From Lachnospiraceae bacterium (GTDB lineage Bacteria > Bacillota > Clostridia > Lachnospirales > Lachnospiraceae): a DNA stretch of 57,828 bases. The notes below the pieces were generated by a model that was given only the letters and a program-made list of their open reading frames with translations, was not told the origin of the DNA and did not search any database. Made by a program: the position numbers and the translations under genes. Shown here piece after piece: positions 1 through 9,202 of the stretch; the first letter of the stretch is position 1; the number at the start of each line of letters is the position of its first letter. Where the stretch lies: the NCBI GenBank assembly GCA_021202635.1, contig JAJQCQ010000091.1, positions 1 through 57,828 of the forward strand, read 5' to 3'.

Positions 1-1
1 T

Positions 2-29
2 ATTATAAACTATTTACTAAAATAATCAA
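2..29 (-). promoter_or_regulatory. Outward promoter with LacI-type operator at the left edge
   Basis: Read on the minus strand there is TTGATT at 29-24, a 16-bp spacer and TATAAT at 7-2, so the promoter points out of the window to the left. The spacer and -10 contain the 15-mer ATAAACTATTTACTA (5-19), found again exactly at 1422-1436 beside the first LacI gene. I infer that the next gene to the left belongs to the same regulon. The rest of 1-273 is AT-rich and shows no gene. Confidence 0.5.
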
Positions 30-273
30 GTATAATTTAGCTGGTTTTTCATTTCTACGGTATTTTTTACGTTTTTACCAATTTTTTAACACTATTTTTA
101 TGCACTTTGCTCAATCAAACCCTATTTTTTCATTTCCGCAGACTATTCTCAAATCTAAATTCCCGTTTTAAATTAGTTGTTGAATTCTTAAATTATTTAT
201 TATCATCTTTAATTCTAATCGAAATACCCAGAAATCTTAGTTTCATCCAGGCAAAGAAAGCCTGCCTCTCTCC

Positions 274-1281
274 TCACGAAATATAATTATTTCCGCTATA
301 TTCCCTGTCCCAGATTCGATTCAGATAATAACAGAATCTGCACCCGTTCATTTCGAGCTGGCGGTCGAACCTCCCGTCCGGTGTCAGCTTGCGCATAAAG
401 CAGAAGCAGCCGCGTCCGTCTGTGAGCTCCAGGTGTTTTTCAAACCCGGCTGCCCGCATTGCCTCCGCCACGCTCTTCACCATGTGAGGGCTGCGGCGCG
501 CGTAGACCGGAATCCCATCTTTGGAATCAACGGACGCAAATCGGTCTTCGTAGGGGACATAGTATTCTTCCCCTTCATTCGCGTGCCCCTCCAGAATGTA
601 TTTTGCGGTACGATAATACTTATCCACATACGCAGCGTCATGGATTCCGTTGCCGGCACAGAGAATATCAAAGTAAGGACGGATCGCCATCCAGCGCTCC
701 AGATTACGGAAGGAGTGTTCTACCGAAATCCGGCTGTCAAAAAAGTTTCCATTCAGTTCATCTCCGCAAAAGAGAATCCGGTTTTTCCGATCCAGAAACT
801 GCAGGGAACCGCGGCAGTGTTCTTCGATGTTGAACACCTCAAGTTCCCGGCCTTCCAGGTTAAAGACATCCCCATCCTTCAGGAACACCACCGGGTAATC
901 GTCCGGATATTCCAGAACCGTATGCTCTCCAAATGGCTGGCAGCGCCCCGCATAACTCTTTTCAGACATATACACCACGTCAAAAAGATAATTATTCGCC
1001 GTGTGATCCCAATGATTATGCGTATTGATCAGGCGATAGAGAGGCTTCGTTGAGAGCGTCTGACAAAAAGCACGAATATTACCTGCCCCAGAGCCCCCGT
1101 CAATGCAAAGCAGCTCCTCTTCGCCTTCCAGCACATAGGTATAATCTCCGTCGCTCAGCACCTGCCAGGTACCGGGAGCAATTTCCTTCGCCCGAAAATA
1201 AGGCTCACTCATAGGCTGAATATTCCCATCCTCATCCTCAATCAAAATCTTTCGAAGCGGTGAAAAATCAATCGGATCCAT
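274..1281 (-). CDS. MBL-fold metallo-hydrolase
   Basis: A 335-residue cytoplasmic protein with no signal peptide. The metal-binding signature HxHxDH is seen as THNHWDHTAN near residue 90. Later ligands are the His of EEHCRGS and the Asp of FCGDELNG, so the dinuclear metal site looks complete. It is longer than a minimal MBL domain: about 100 C-terminal residues follow the fold. The start ATG is preceded by GGAAGAG. It is divergent from the LacI gene at 1530 and shares its operator region, so it is probably controlled by that repressor. MBL enzymes range from glyoxalase II to lactonases; the substrate cannot be read from sequence. A lactone or ester hydrolysis step in the neighbouring sugar pathway is possible but unproven. 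Confidence 0.85.
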   Translation of the reverse strand: MDPIDFSPLRKILIEDEDGNIQPMSEPYFRAKEIAPGTWQVLSDGDYTYVLEGEEELLCIDGGSGAGNIRAFCQTLSTKPLYRLINTHNHWDHTANNYLFDVVYMSEKSYAGRCQPFGEHTVLEYPDDYPVVFLKDGDVFNLEGRELEVFNIEEHCRGSLQFLDRKNRILFCGDELNGNFFDSRISVEHSFRNLERWMAIRPYFDILCAGNGIHDAAYVDKYYRTAKYILEGHANEGEEYYVPYEDRFASVDSKDGIPVYARRSPHMVKSVAEAMRAAGFEKHLELTDGRGCFCFMRKLTPDGRFDRQLEMNGCRFCYYLNRIWDREYSGNNYIS

Positions 1282-1421
1282 ATTTCTCTTCCAGTGATTC
1301 TACATTCCTCTTTTCTTTTTTCAGGATCAAACTTTTAGCGAATTATCTAAATATTCATTCAAATCAATCCCACCGGTTTCTTTTCGATGAAATTTAACAG
1401 AAATCGTCTTCAATTTATTTA

Positions 1422-1436
1422 ATAAACTATTTACTA
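1422..1436. promoter_or_regulatory. Putative operator of the first LacI regulator
   Basis: ATAAACTATTTACTA here is an exact copy of the 15-mer at 5-19. An inverted half, ATAGTAAAT, recurs at 1461-1469 inside the LacI promoter spacer, matching ATTTACTAT at 1429-1437 in reverse orientation. The site lies between the divergent MBL-fold and lacI genes, the usual place for autoregulation plus control of a divergent target. Binding by this LacI protein is inference. Confidence 0.55.
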
Positions 1437-1450
1437 TATTCTTCTGAATA

Positions 1451-1479
1451 TTGACAGGAAATAGTAAATTGTATATAAT
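1451..1479 (+). promoter_or_regulatory. Sigma-A promoter of the first lacI gene
   Basis: TTGACA (1451-1456), a 17-bp spacer and TATAAT (1474-1479) form a consensus promoter about 50 bp before the lacI start. The spacer contains the operator half-site ATAGTAAAT, consistent with autorepression. Confidence 0.85.
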
Positions 1480-1529
1480 TTAACAAAAATAACAGTTTAC
1501 GTGTAAAATTGTATTGGGAGGAATCGAGC

Positions 1530-2543
1530 ATGGCAGTATCGGCAAAAACAATCGCGAAAGAACTGGGGCTGTCTCAGGCCACCGTATCTCTGGCTCTGCG
1601 CAATATGAGCGGCATCAGCGAGGACACCAGAAAAAAGGTTCTGGAGAAAGCGACGGAATTAGGCTATCGCAAAACCGTCGTATCGTCCGCAGATACTTCA
1701 CGCTTTATTTCTCTTGTCATATACAGAAAATACGGGCTTATGGGATCAGACAATCCATTTTTCACCCTTCTGGCTCAGGCAATTGATTATGAAGCCAAAA
1801 AAGCCGGCTATCAGGTACTGATCTCTTATTTTTACAGTGATCAGAATATCCAGGATCAGCTGTTCGCCCTGAAAAACACCGCCTGCGTCGGCATCATCCT
1901 CCTGGCCACGGAAATGTCAGACGAGGATATGGCTCTGTTCCAGTCCATCGGGATACCTATGGTGGTGCTGGACCGCAATACGCCGGAGTTTGACTATGAC
2001 AGTATCTCCATCAATAATTCCTACGGTACGCAGTGCGCGACCGAATACCTCATCCGTATGGGACACACAAAGATCGGTTACCTGCACTGCGATATTGACG
2101 TCCGTAATTTCCATGAGCGAATGGATGGCTACTACCGTGGCCTTGCGCAGCTTCCCCATCCGAAGGAATCTTCGCGTTTTCTCATCAACCTCCCGTTGGA
2201 CTCCGAAGAAATGCTGCCTGCCATGGATGCCTGGCTTGCGGCAAACCCGGAGCTGCCTACCGCCTTCATCGCAGATAACGATTCGACCGCCTCCCCCTGT
2301 GTATTTGCATTGCAGAGGGCTGGCTATCGTATCCCGGAGGATATTTCCATCATTGGCTTTGACGACATCCCACTCAGCAAAATCATGCAGCCGCCCCTCA
2401 CCACAATGGCGGTTTCCAGAGAACAACTCGGGCGGCATGCGGTTGAGTTCCTGATTCGACGCATCGAAGATAATCCAGAAGGAACCGTTTGCCTGCAGGT
2501 AAAGCCGGTTCTGACCGAACGAGGTACTGTGCGGAAGCTATAA
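1530..2543 (+). CDS. LacI family transcriptional repressor
   Basis: A 337-residue LacI/GalR protein. The N-terminal helix-turn-helix reads TIAKELGLSQATVSLALRN, followed by the hinge and a periplasmic-binding-protein-like effector domain ending near the C-terminus (IIGFDDIPLSKIMQPPLTT). I place the start at the ATG at 1530 because GGGAGG lies 9 bases before it; an in-frame TTG at 1509 sits ahead of that ribosome site. The gene is divergent from the MBL-fold gene and convergent with the glycosidase operon. It probably senses a sugar or sugar phosphate of the 2.6-9.1 kb pathway. Its consensus promoter holds an operator-like half-site, suggesting autoregulation. Confidence 0.92.
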   Translation: MAVSAKTIAKELGLSQATVSLALRNMSGISEDTRKKVLEKATELGYRKTVVSSADTSRFISLVIYRKYGLMGSDNPFFTLLAQAIDYEAKKAGYQVLISYFYSDQNIQDQLFALKNTACVGIILLATEMSDEDMALFQSIGIPMVVLDRNTPEFDYDSISINNSYGTQCATEYLIRMGHTKIGYLHCDIDVRNFHERMDGYYRGLAQLPHPKESSRFLINLPLDSEEMLPAMDAWLAANPELPTAFIADNDSTASPCVFALQRAGYRIPEDISIIGFDDIPLSKIMQPPLTTMAVSREQLGRHAVEFLIRRIEDNPEGTVCLQVKPVLTERGTVRKL

Positions 2544-2640
2544 GCTCAAACAGGCGATCTTTTCCGAGGACTGCTGCTCCATAACAGAGCACCGTCATTC
2601 TGATTCCAGCATGCAAAATCATAAGTTCCTGACAAAAGAT

Positions 2641-4188
2641 CTATATTCTGCGGGCAATCAGTGCGATATATTGCTTCGCCGGAAGCTCAATATGGGAAAA
2701 TCCCTCATAGACGCCAGCATCCGTGACTGTCATATTCCAGGTGTCAACTATTTCAATCCGGTAGGACGCACCGTTCGGCAAAATCCATTTCCGGAAGGAA
2801 GGCCGATTATATCCCAGATAAGTCAGGATAAAGGACGGTGCCTGTCCGCCTTCCGCAGGCATTCTCTCGGATTCCGGAATCGCGCAGGGAGCATCCCACG
2901 CCATCTTTACTGGCTTCAGCCCTTCGGCCGGGAAGGTACCCGCAATTCTTGCCAGGAACTTCAGGCGTTCGTTTGCCGTACCATGCAGAGTGCCGCCGTG
3001 CGACCACCAAAGAATGTCTTCCGGATGCACATAGGTCTCACCATGGCCGACATAACCGCCGCGGCACACACCCTCCCAGAAGCGGCGCACCATCTCTTCG
3101 CCTGTGATATTACCCCAGCCTTCTTCAATATCGCCCTCATAGCAGACCTCATCCATGACCACAGGCTTCCCATACCGGATCCGGTACTCATCTACCATCT
3201 CCGTCGTCTTATACACATCCGTTCTCTGCATGCTGCAATGCGTAATCCACGGCCTTGTCTGGTCATAGATATGGATACAATTGTGGATGCCGCGCAGATG
3301 GCGGTATGGATCCTTCTCTACCAGTGTCTGTGCGTAGCGCTCCCAGTCAGCGACGGTTTTCTCTTTCAGTAGATCCCATTCATTGGCCAGGGACCACCAC
3401 ACATTGTGGAACGCCGCGTAGCGTGCGATCACATAGTTCCAGTACAGATCGTCCTGCTCCTTCGTCATCGTGGAAAATCCCCAGCAGTCATAAGGATGCA
3501 TGACGATCAGATCTGCCTCTATTCCCAGCTTCTCCAGCTCGCTGATCATCGCGTCGAGCAGCCGGAAGTGCGCTGGATTGAAGCGGTCATACTCAAATTG
3601 GTTGTCATAATCATATTCCCAGTTCCCGGAAAGAAAATTCTCCTCCGTAATATGCGAGCGGTCAATGGGCGTCCCCACATAAGGGAAGCTGACCGGATCC
3701 TTCAGATTATGGATATAATGCTTCGGGAACAGGCAAAAACGGATCTTATTGAAAGCGCTGTCCTTTAGCTGCGCGAGAGTACACTTGCGTATCTCTTCCT
3801 TCTGAAAGGCCCAGGCATAGCATGTCGTGCCAATAGAAAAATACGGTGTGCCGTCCTCATAGACAAAATGGTATGTGTTGTGCACACGCACAGGGCCATG
3901 GTTTCCCTCCGCGGCTGGCTCGACGAAAAATTTCCCGCTGACCTGCTCACCGAAGTCCGATATGACGGTGTAGGAATAGTCCCCCTCAAAGGATGGCATA
4001 AAGCGAACCCGGTAGATCCCCTCCCCATCGTAAAAGCCGTCCACTGTGACCGTCTCACTTTTTCCGCAGAATTTTGCCTTCACAACGTGTTCCGTAAACG
4101 GATTCCCCTCCGAAGGACCGCTGACAGAAAGCTCATAAATGCCCCATTTTGAAGTCTTTGAGGGAGCATTTAATACCTGTAATTTCAT
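2641..4188 (-). CDS. DUF5060/DUF5605-type glycoside hydrolase
   Basis: A 515-residue protein. An N-terminal beta-sandwich of about 90 residues resembles DUF5060. A (beta/alpha)8 domain of the DUF4038/GH140-like type follows (about 100-390), and a small C-terminal beta domain resembles DUF5605. Likely catalytic carboxylates are Glu270 in SLANEWD (acid/base) and Glu347 in VVMDEVCYE (nucleophile). There is no signal peptide, so it should act on imported small glycosides in the cytoplasm. It is the last gene of the minus-strand operon, 72 bp after the FGGY kinase. GH140 contains beta-D-apiosidases, and that activity would suit the downstream isomerase, kinase and transketolase, but the substrate is inferred. 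Confidence 0.82.
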   Translation of the reverse strand: MKLQVLNAPSKTSKWGIYELSVSGPSEGNPFTEHVVKAKFCGKSETVTVDGFYDGEGIYRVRFMPSFEGDYSYTVISDFGEQVSGKFFVEPAAEGNHGPVRVHNTYHFVYEDGTPYFSIGTTCYAWAFQKEEIRKCTLAQLKDSAFNKIRFCLFPKHYIHNLKDPVSFPYVGTPIDRSHITEENFLSGNWEYDYDNQFEYDRFNPAHFRLLDAMISELEKLGIEADLIVMHPYDCWGFSTMTKEQDDLYWNYVIARYAAFHNVWWSLANEWDLLKEKTVADWERYAQTLVEKDPYRHLRGIHNCIHIYDQTRPWITHCSMQRTDVYKTTEMVDEYRIRYGKPVVMDEVCYEGDIEEGWGNITGEEMVRRFWEGVCRGGYVGHGETYVHPEDILWWSHGGTLHGTANERLKFLARIAGTFPAEGLKPVKMAWDAPCAIPESERMPAEGGQAPSFILTYLGYNRPSFRKWILPNGASYRIEIVDTWNMTVTDAGVYEGFSHIELPAKQYIALIARRI

Positions 4189-4260
4189 GCCTGATTCTCC
4201 TCTTGTTCCCAGTTTTTTAACACACAGATTTCTTTTTACAGCTAACCATTGAAAACACGA

Positions 4261-5745
4261 TTATGACCGGCTCAGTGCCTTTCTCACCGCATCCTTCCAC
4301 CCCGAAGTCTTCTTTTCGCGCATCTTCTCTGACATTTTTGAGAGATATACCTTCCTCCTGGTTCTGTCGAAAATACGATTGTCAAAAAATCCGATTCCGA
4401 TTCCGGCCGCATAAGCAGCCCCGATTCCGGAAAGCTCTTCCGCTTCAGGAACCAATACCTTAGCGTCCAGAATATCGCTCGTAAACTGCATCAGATACTG
4501 GTTTCTTGTCGGACCTCCGTCTACCCGCAGCTCCTGTAAGGTCATACCGGCGTCCGCGCACATAGCATCAACGACATCCCTGATCTGGTAGGCGATGCAT
4601 TCCACACAGGCGCGGACGATCTCCTTTTTCCCGGTCGTCCTTGTGATGCCCGAGAGCAGGCCGGTCGCGGCACTGTCCCAGTACGGTGCGCCCAGGCCAG
4701 TGAAGGCCGGGATAAAATACAGGTTATCGTCCTTGAATGCCGCATTGCTGATCCCTTCTGTCTCACCGGCAGAATCAATCAGGCCAACCTCATCCTTCAG
4801 CCAGGATATCACAGCTCCCGTATAGTTAATATTTCCTTCAAGGACATAATTTACCTTTCCATGCATCCCCCAGGCCAGTGAGGTCACGACTCCATGGGTA
4901 CTCAAAACCGGCGTCTCCCCAATGTTCATCATGATGGAAGAACCAGTCCCATAGGTTGCTTTGATCATGCCTTTTGCCAGACAGCCCTGGCCGAACAGCG
5001 CACCGTGAGAATCTCCCAGTACACCATGAATGGGAACCGGCTGGGGGAACGTCCCCTCCAGATCCGTTTCTCCAAACAGGCTGTCCGAATCGCACACCTC
5101 AGGAAGGTCTCCCGGATGGATGCCGAACAGGTCGCAGATTTCCTCATCCCATTTCAAATCAAATATATTGAACAGCTGTGTGCGGGAGGCATTGGAATAA
5201 TCCGTCTTATAGGTCTTGCCGCCAGTCATTTTAAAAAGCAGCCAGGTGTCAATGGTACCCATGCACAGCTCATGGCGGGCGGCTTTTTCTTTCGCGCCTT
5301 CCGTATTTTCCAGAATCCACGCCAGTTTTGCCGCCGGGAAATACGGAGAAAGAGTAATGCCGGTTTTTCGGCGAATCTGTTCCTCTGCCCCCTGTTTCCG
5401 TACCCGCTCGCAGATTCCTGCCGCACGGGAGCACTGCCACACAACTGCGTCCGCCACGGGCCGCCCGATCGCTTTTTCCCAGATAAGAGAGGTCTCCCTC
5501 TGATTGCTGATGCCCAGTGCCGCCACATGCTCCGGCGCAATCCGGGCAGATTGCAGAAGGCGGCGCACTACCTGGACGGTATTCGAATAAATTTCCTCCG
5601 GGTCATGAGAAACCCAGCCCAGATCATTGACAATCTGGCGATGAGGCAGATCCTCCCGCCCCAACAGATTTCCTTCCGCATCAAACAGGAGCGCCTTGGT
5701 ACCCTGCGTACTCTGATCAATACTGATGATATATTTCTCTGACAT
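4261..5745 (-). CDS. FGGY family carbohydrate kinase, GlpK-like
   Basis: A 494-residue FGGY kinase. The first ATPase motif is SIDQSTQGTKALLFD at the N-terminus. Others are SNQRETSLIW, the GlpK-like VWQCSRA, the Asp of VLGDSHGALFGQG (catalytic-base region) and the nucleotide-binding YGTGSS. I start at 5745 because GGGGGAAAGCAGGA precedes that ATG; upstream in-frame residues are basic and unlike the family. It resembles glycerol kinase most. However, it sits between a split transketolase and a glycosidase with no glycerol genes nearby, so a ketose product of the operon's isomerase is a likelier substrate. D-apulose is the specific suggestion; glycerol or xylulose remain alternatives. Confidence 0.87.
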   Translation of the reverse strand: MSEKYIISIDQSTQGTKALLFDAEGNLLGREDLPHRQIVNDLGWVSHDPEEIYSNTVQVVRRLLQSARIAPEHVAALGISNQRETSLIWEKAIGRPVADAVVWQCSRAAGICERVRKQGAEEQIRRKTGITLSPYFPAAKLAWILENTEGAKEKAARHELCMGTIDTWLLFKMTGGKTYKTDYSNASRTQLFNIFDLKWDEEICDLFGIHPGDLPEVCDSDSLFGETDLEGTFPQPVPIHGVLGDSHGALFGQGCLAKGMIKATYGTGSSIMMNIGETPVLSTHGVVTSLAWGMHGKVNYVLEGNINYTGAVISWLKDEVGLIDSAGETEGISNAAFKDDNLYFIPAFTGLGAPYWDSAATGLLSGITRTTGKKEIVRACVECIAYQIRDVVDAMCADAGMTLQELRVDGGPTRNQYLMQFTSDILDAKVLVPEAEELSGIGAAYAAGIGIGFFDNRIFDRTRRKVYLSKMSEKMREKKTSGWKDAVRKALSRS

Positions 5746-5842
5746 TTCCTGCTTTCCCCCATAACTACTGCCATAATCCCAAATTCCTCTGCGGCAGATT
5801 ATGTTTTTAGAATTGCTAACCATCGTTTCCTGCAATCTATTT

Positions 5843-6820
5843 TTATTTGCAGTTCTGCAGAATTTCCTCCGCCTTCTTCGCGATTCCTTCCGCATTCAGC
5901 CCGTAATAATCAAACACTTCTTTGGATGTTCCTGTGATCACCGGAGCGTCCGGGAGCGCCAGGTTCACCGTCTTCTTCGGGCATTCGCTTCCGACCACCT
6001 GCGATACCATGGAGCCGAGCCCTCCGAATGGCGCGTGTTCTTCCACGGTCAGCACCGCTTTCGCGTTCTTTGCGGCTCTTATTATCGCTTCTGTATCAAG
6101 CGGCTTTACGCAGTACATATCCAGCACCACCGCACTGATTCCCTGCTCCTTCAAAAGCGCCGCCGCGTCACAAGCCGGTTTTACCATCTCGCCGCAGGCG
6201 ATGATAGCCAGGTCAATGCCGTCAAAGGTGGCCGCACCGGAGATCCGCACGGTATCGCCGCAGATCACCGTCGCCTGATCCATCTCAAACGGGCAGCTCT
6301 CCTCACTGTAAATGTCCTCCACCGCGTTTCTTCCGACGCGGATGTAAGATGGTTTCTCGTCTTTGAGCAGGGCGTCGATCAGCTTTGCAGTCTGGAAACG
6401 GTCGCTCGGCAGATAAACTCTCATGTTGGGAATCGCCGACATTGCCGCGATATCCTGCGCGGAATGATGGCTCATGCCCAGCGCTCCATAGCTGATGCCG
6501 CCGCTGATGCCGATCAGTGTTACATTTGTGTTGGAATAAGCGACATCCACCTTGGCCTGCTCATAGCTCCTGGTCGACAGAAAGCTTGCCGGAGACGCAG
6601 CGAATGGTTTCTTTCCACATTTCGCCAGTCCGGCGGAGATGCTCACCAGATCCTGCTCGGCAATGCCGACCTCTACAAACTGCTCCAGGTACGCATTCGC
6701 AAACGGCGCCAGAGAGGCGCTTCCTCTGGAATCACTGCATAATACTACAATATCCTTATCCGTTTTTGCCCGTTCCATCAGCACATCGCAGATGGCCTGG
6801 CGGTTCGGTATTTTATTCAT
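5843..6820 (-). CDS. Transketolase, C-terminal (pyrimidine-binding) subunit
   Basis: A 325-residue split-transketolase half with the PYR domain and C-terminal domain. The PYR domain shows the cofactor-contacting Glu context FVEVGIAEQDLVSISAGLA and, later, SYGALGMSHHSAQD. The C-terminal domain contains VLTVEEHAPFGGLGS. It starts 27 bp after the N-terminal half, so the two are co-transcribed and should assemble as a heteromer binding thiamine diphosphate at the interface. Two-gene transketolases are common in Clostridia and archaea. This pair lies in a sugar operon rather than with pentose phosphate genes, suggesting a dedicated acceptor or donor such as apulose 4-phosphate. That specificity is inferred from context only. 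Confidence 0.92.
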   Translation of the reverse strand: MNKIPNRQAICDVLMERAKTDKDIVVLCSDSRGSASLAPFANAYLEQFVEVGIAEQDLVSISAGLAKCGKKPFAASPASFLSTRSYEQAKVDVAYSNTNVTLIGISGGISYGALGMSHHSAQDIAAMSAIPNMRVYLPSDRFQTAKLIDALLKDEKPSYIRVGRNAVEDIYSEESCPFEMDQATVICGDTVRISGAATFDGIDLAIIACGEMVKPACDAAALLKEQGISAVVLDMYCVKPLDTEAIIRAAKNAKAVLTVEEHAPFGGLGSMVSQVVGSECPKKTVNLALPDAPVITGTSKEVFDYYGLNAEGIAKKAEEILQNCK

Positions 6821-6847
6821 GGCTTTGTACTCCTTTCCCGTTCTATA

Positions 6848-7669
6848 TCAGGCCAGCGCTTCCATATGCGCGTCCAGGTCCTTCATAATCTGCTCATATT
6901 CTTCCTGTGTCGGCACCTTGTGATGCCAGTTCGCTTTATTTTCCATCACAGAGGAGCCGCAGCCCTTCGTTGTGTTCGCGATCACGACCGTCGGACGGCC
7001 TTTCACTGTTTTTGCGCTCTCAAATGCCTCATACAAAGCATCAATCCTGTTTCCTTCCACACTGATCACGTTCCAGCCAAAGCTGGCGAAGCGGGCGCAC
7101 AGATCATCGTGATGCATGACGTCCTCCGTATTTCCGGAAATCTGCAGACGGTTGCGGTCCACGACCGCGCAGAGATTGTCCAGCTTATAATGGCTCGCCG
7201 ACATCGCGCCTTCCCAGACAGAGCCTTCCGCCAGCTCCCCATCTCCCATCACGGTATAGACACGGTAATCTCTTTTATCCATTTTTCCGGCAAGCGCCAT
7301 GCCGACACAGACCGGAAGTCCATGTCCCAGAGAGCCGGAATTCATCTCAATCCCCGGAAGCTTATTGTTCGGATGACCGATGAATTTTGAACCAAATCTT
7401 GAGAACTCATTGATTACCTGCTCAATCGGGAAGAAGCCTTTCTCTGCCAGCACGGCATACAGTGCTTCTACGGAATGACCCTTACTCATGACAAAAAGGT
7501 CGCGATCCGGGCTGTCCATGTTTTCCGGTGAAATATTCATTTCTTTAAAATACAGTGTCGTCAGGATTTCCATCACACTCATATCGCCGCCGATATGACC
7601 GCCTTTGCCCGCCACAATCATGTTGATGACGTCTTTTCTCAGCTTATAAGCCAAAGCATCTAAATTCAT
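6848..7669 (-). CDS. Transketolase, N-terminal (pyrophosphate-binding) subunit
   Basis: A 273-residue split-transketolase half with the PP domain. It shows KGHSVEALYAVLAEKG, GSLGHGLPVCVGMALAGK and the ThDP motif GDG starting at MGDGELAEGSVWEGAM, ending near the NRLQISG motif that completes the metal site. The C-terminal ATTKGCGSS-like stretch is also typical. It is second in the operon, 78 bp after the isomerase and 27 bp before its partner half. Length is normal for this half. Confidence 0.93.
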   Translation of the reverse strand: MNLDALAYKLRKDVINMIVAGKGGHIGGDMSVMEILTTLYFKEMNISPENMDSPDRDLFVMSKGHSVEALYAVLAEKGFFPIEQVINEFSRFGSKFIGHPNNKLPGIEMNSGSLGHGLPVCVGMALAGKMDKRDYRVYTVMGDGELAEGSVWEGAMSASHYKLDNLCAVVDRNRLQISGNTEDVMHHDDLCARFASFGWNVISVEGNRIDALYEAFESAKTVKGRPTVVIANTTKGCGSSVMENKANWHHKVPTQEEYEQIMKDLDAHMEALA

Positions 7670-7747
7670 TTTCTACCGCTCCTTCCTTATTCCTTCATCC
7701 TGTCTGCTATCGTTCTCTTTCGGCCGCTGTTTTTTCTTCTTAAAGCT

Positions 7748-9148
7748 TCACTCCCCGCGCAGGTATGCTTTCACGTCTTCTTCAATCGGGTCATACAGAT
7801 CCGGCTTCACACCGATATACTTGCAGGCCTCATAAAGTACCGGCACGACATCCTGATGAATGCCGACGCAGTGGTGAATGTATGGTCCTTCTACGATCTT
7901 CGCTTCCAGCCGTTTGATGTTTTCCACTTCCACCCAGAGATAGGTGCCCATGCCCTTCGGCCCGTCGATGCCCTTTGCGTTGCCAAGCAGCAGAGAATAT
8001 TCTCCGTTGTCCCCGTCAAACCGCGCCAGGGTCACATCGCCGTGCTTTGCCTCCGCAGTAATGCTGCCGGGGTGGTCAAACGCCAGAGGATAGGTCAGTT
8101 TCGGTGTCTCGCGTGCCACAGAGATCGGCCACGGCCCGCAGTGCTGCAAAAGCTCCCCGTTCGGGACATCCGGATGGCGAATCGTCCAGTCCGCAAAGAA
8201 GCTTCTCCGCTCGTTCATACCTGCCGCCTCCACCATCAGGGCGGTGATTGCACCGTGAATATCGGTTTCGCAGACAATCGGGATCCCTTCCTCATTTAAC
8301 AGGGCATTTGCCGCACAAGGCATAATCCCGAGCTCGGACTGCAGCTGATTCCAGCACTGGATTGCCCCGGCCTGGCAGCCGTATTTGTCAATCAGACGCT
8401 TCATCGCCACCTTCAGAGCCGCCACATTTTCCAGCTCGTTCTCTTTGATGCAGATTTCCATATGGCTGCGGCAATATTCCATCACCTCCGCAACCTCCGT
8501 ATGCTCTTCCTTCGCAAGCTTCACCTGATCGGTCAGCTCCGGCATCGGAATCGGGGAAAGCTGAATATTAAACTTCTCCAGCAGCTCACCTTCATTGCAC
8601 ATCGTTGACCAGAACTCAAACGGTCTCGTGGAAATTTGAAGAATCCGGATATTTTTAAATGTCTTTACTACATTGCATACTGCCAGGAAATCACGGATGC
8701 CGCGCTCAAATACCGGATCCTCCAGGCGGCAGTTCGTCATGTATGTAAATGGAATACCAAAGCGCCGAAGCACCTTGCCGGTCGCGAACAGGCCGCACTG
8801 CGTATCGCGCAGACGCACGCCGTTCGGCTCCGGCCGCTCATCCAGCGGCCCCCAGAGAAGCACCGGCACGTTCAGATCCTTCGCCAGACGGGCGCATTCA
8901 AACTCCGTGCCAAAATTGCAGTGCGGCAGAAACAGTCCGTCAATCTTCTCCGCTTTGAACTTTTCCGCGATCCGAACGCGATCCGCATCATCGTAAAGCA
9001 GTCCTTCCTCATTGATATCTGTAATATCCACAAAATCAATTCCCAGCTCTGTAAGTCTTTCCGCAGTCAGTCCCCGATACTTGATCGCATCCGGCGCGCT
9101 GAAAATGCTGCGCCTTGTCGGGGCATATCCAATCTTAATATGAGTCAT
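7748..9148 (-). CDS. L-fucose/arabinose isomerase-like sugar isomerase
   Basis: A 466-residue protein with the fucose isomerase-type architecture. An N-terminal domain begins IKIGYAPTRRS; the middle contains PVLLWGPLDERPEPNG; the C-terminal catalytic domain carries CETDIHGAITALM (metal-ligand Glu/Asp region) and a late His pair in EGPYIHHCVGIH. It is the first gene of the five-gene operon and has a strong GAGGAGG ribosome site before ATG. Family members interconvert aldoses and ketoses with a divalent metal. In this operon it would supply the ketose for the FGGY kinase. D-apiose to D-apulose is proposed because the downstream transketolase and glycosidase match that route; L-fucose, D-arabinose and other aldoses are not excluded. 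Confidence 0.8.
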   Translation of the reverse strand: MTHIKIGYAPTRRSIFSAPDAIKYRGLTAERLTELGIDFVDITDINEEGLLYDDADRVRIAEKFKAEKIDGLFLPHCNFGTEFECARLAKDLNVPVLLWGPLDERPEPNGVRLRDTQCGLFATGKVLRRFGIPFTYMTNCRLEDPVFERGIRDFLAVCNVVKTFKNIRILQISTRPFEFWSTMCNEGELLEKFNIQLSPIPMPELTDQVKLAKEEHTEVAEVMEYCRSHMEICIKENELENVAALKVAMKRLIDKYGCQAGAIQCWNQLQSELGIMPCAANALLNEEGIPIVCETDIHGAITALMVEAAGMNERRSFFADWTIRHPDVPNGELLQHCGPWPISVARETPKLTYPLAFDHPGSITAEAKHGDVTLARFDGDNGEYSLLLGNAKGIDGPKGMGTYLWVEVENIKRLEAKIVEGPYIHHCVGIHQDVVPVLYEACKYIGVKPDLYDPIEEDVKAYLRGE

Positions 9149-9202
9149 AATGATTCCTCCTCGTATCGTAATGTTCAGATTTGATTTTCTTTATTTTATA
9201 CA

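Noticed and set aside
4261-5745. Assignment of the FGGY kinase as GlpK
   Set aside because: Motifs are GlpK-like, but there is no glpF, glpD or glpO nearby, and the gene is embedded in an isomerase-transketolase operon, so a specific glpK symbol was not given.
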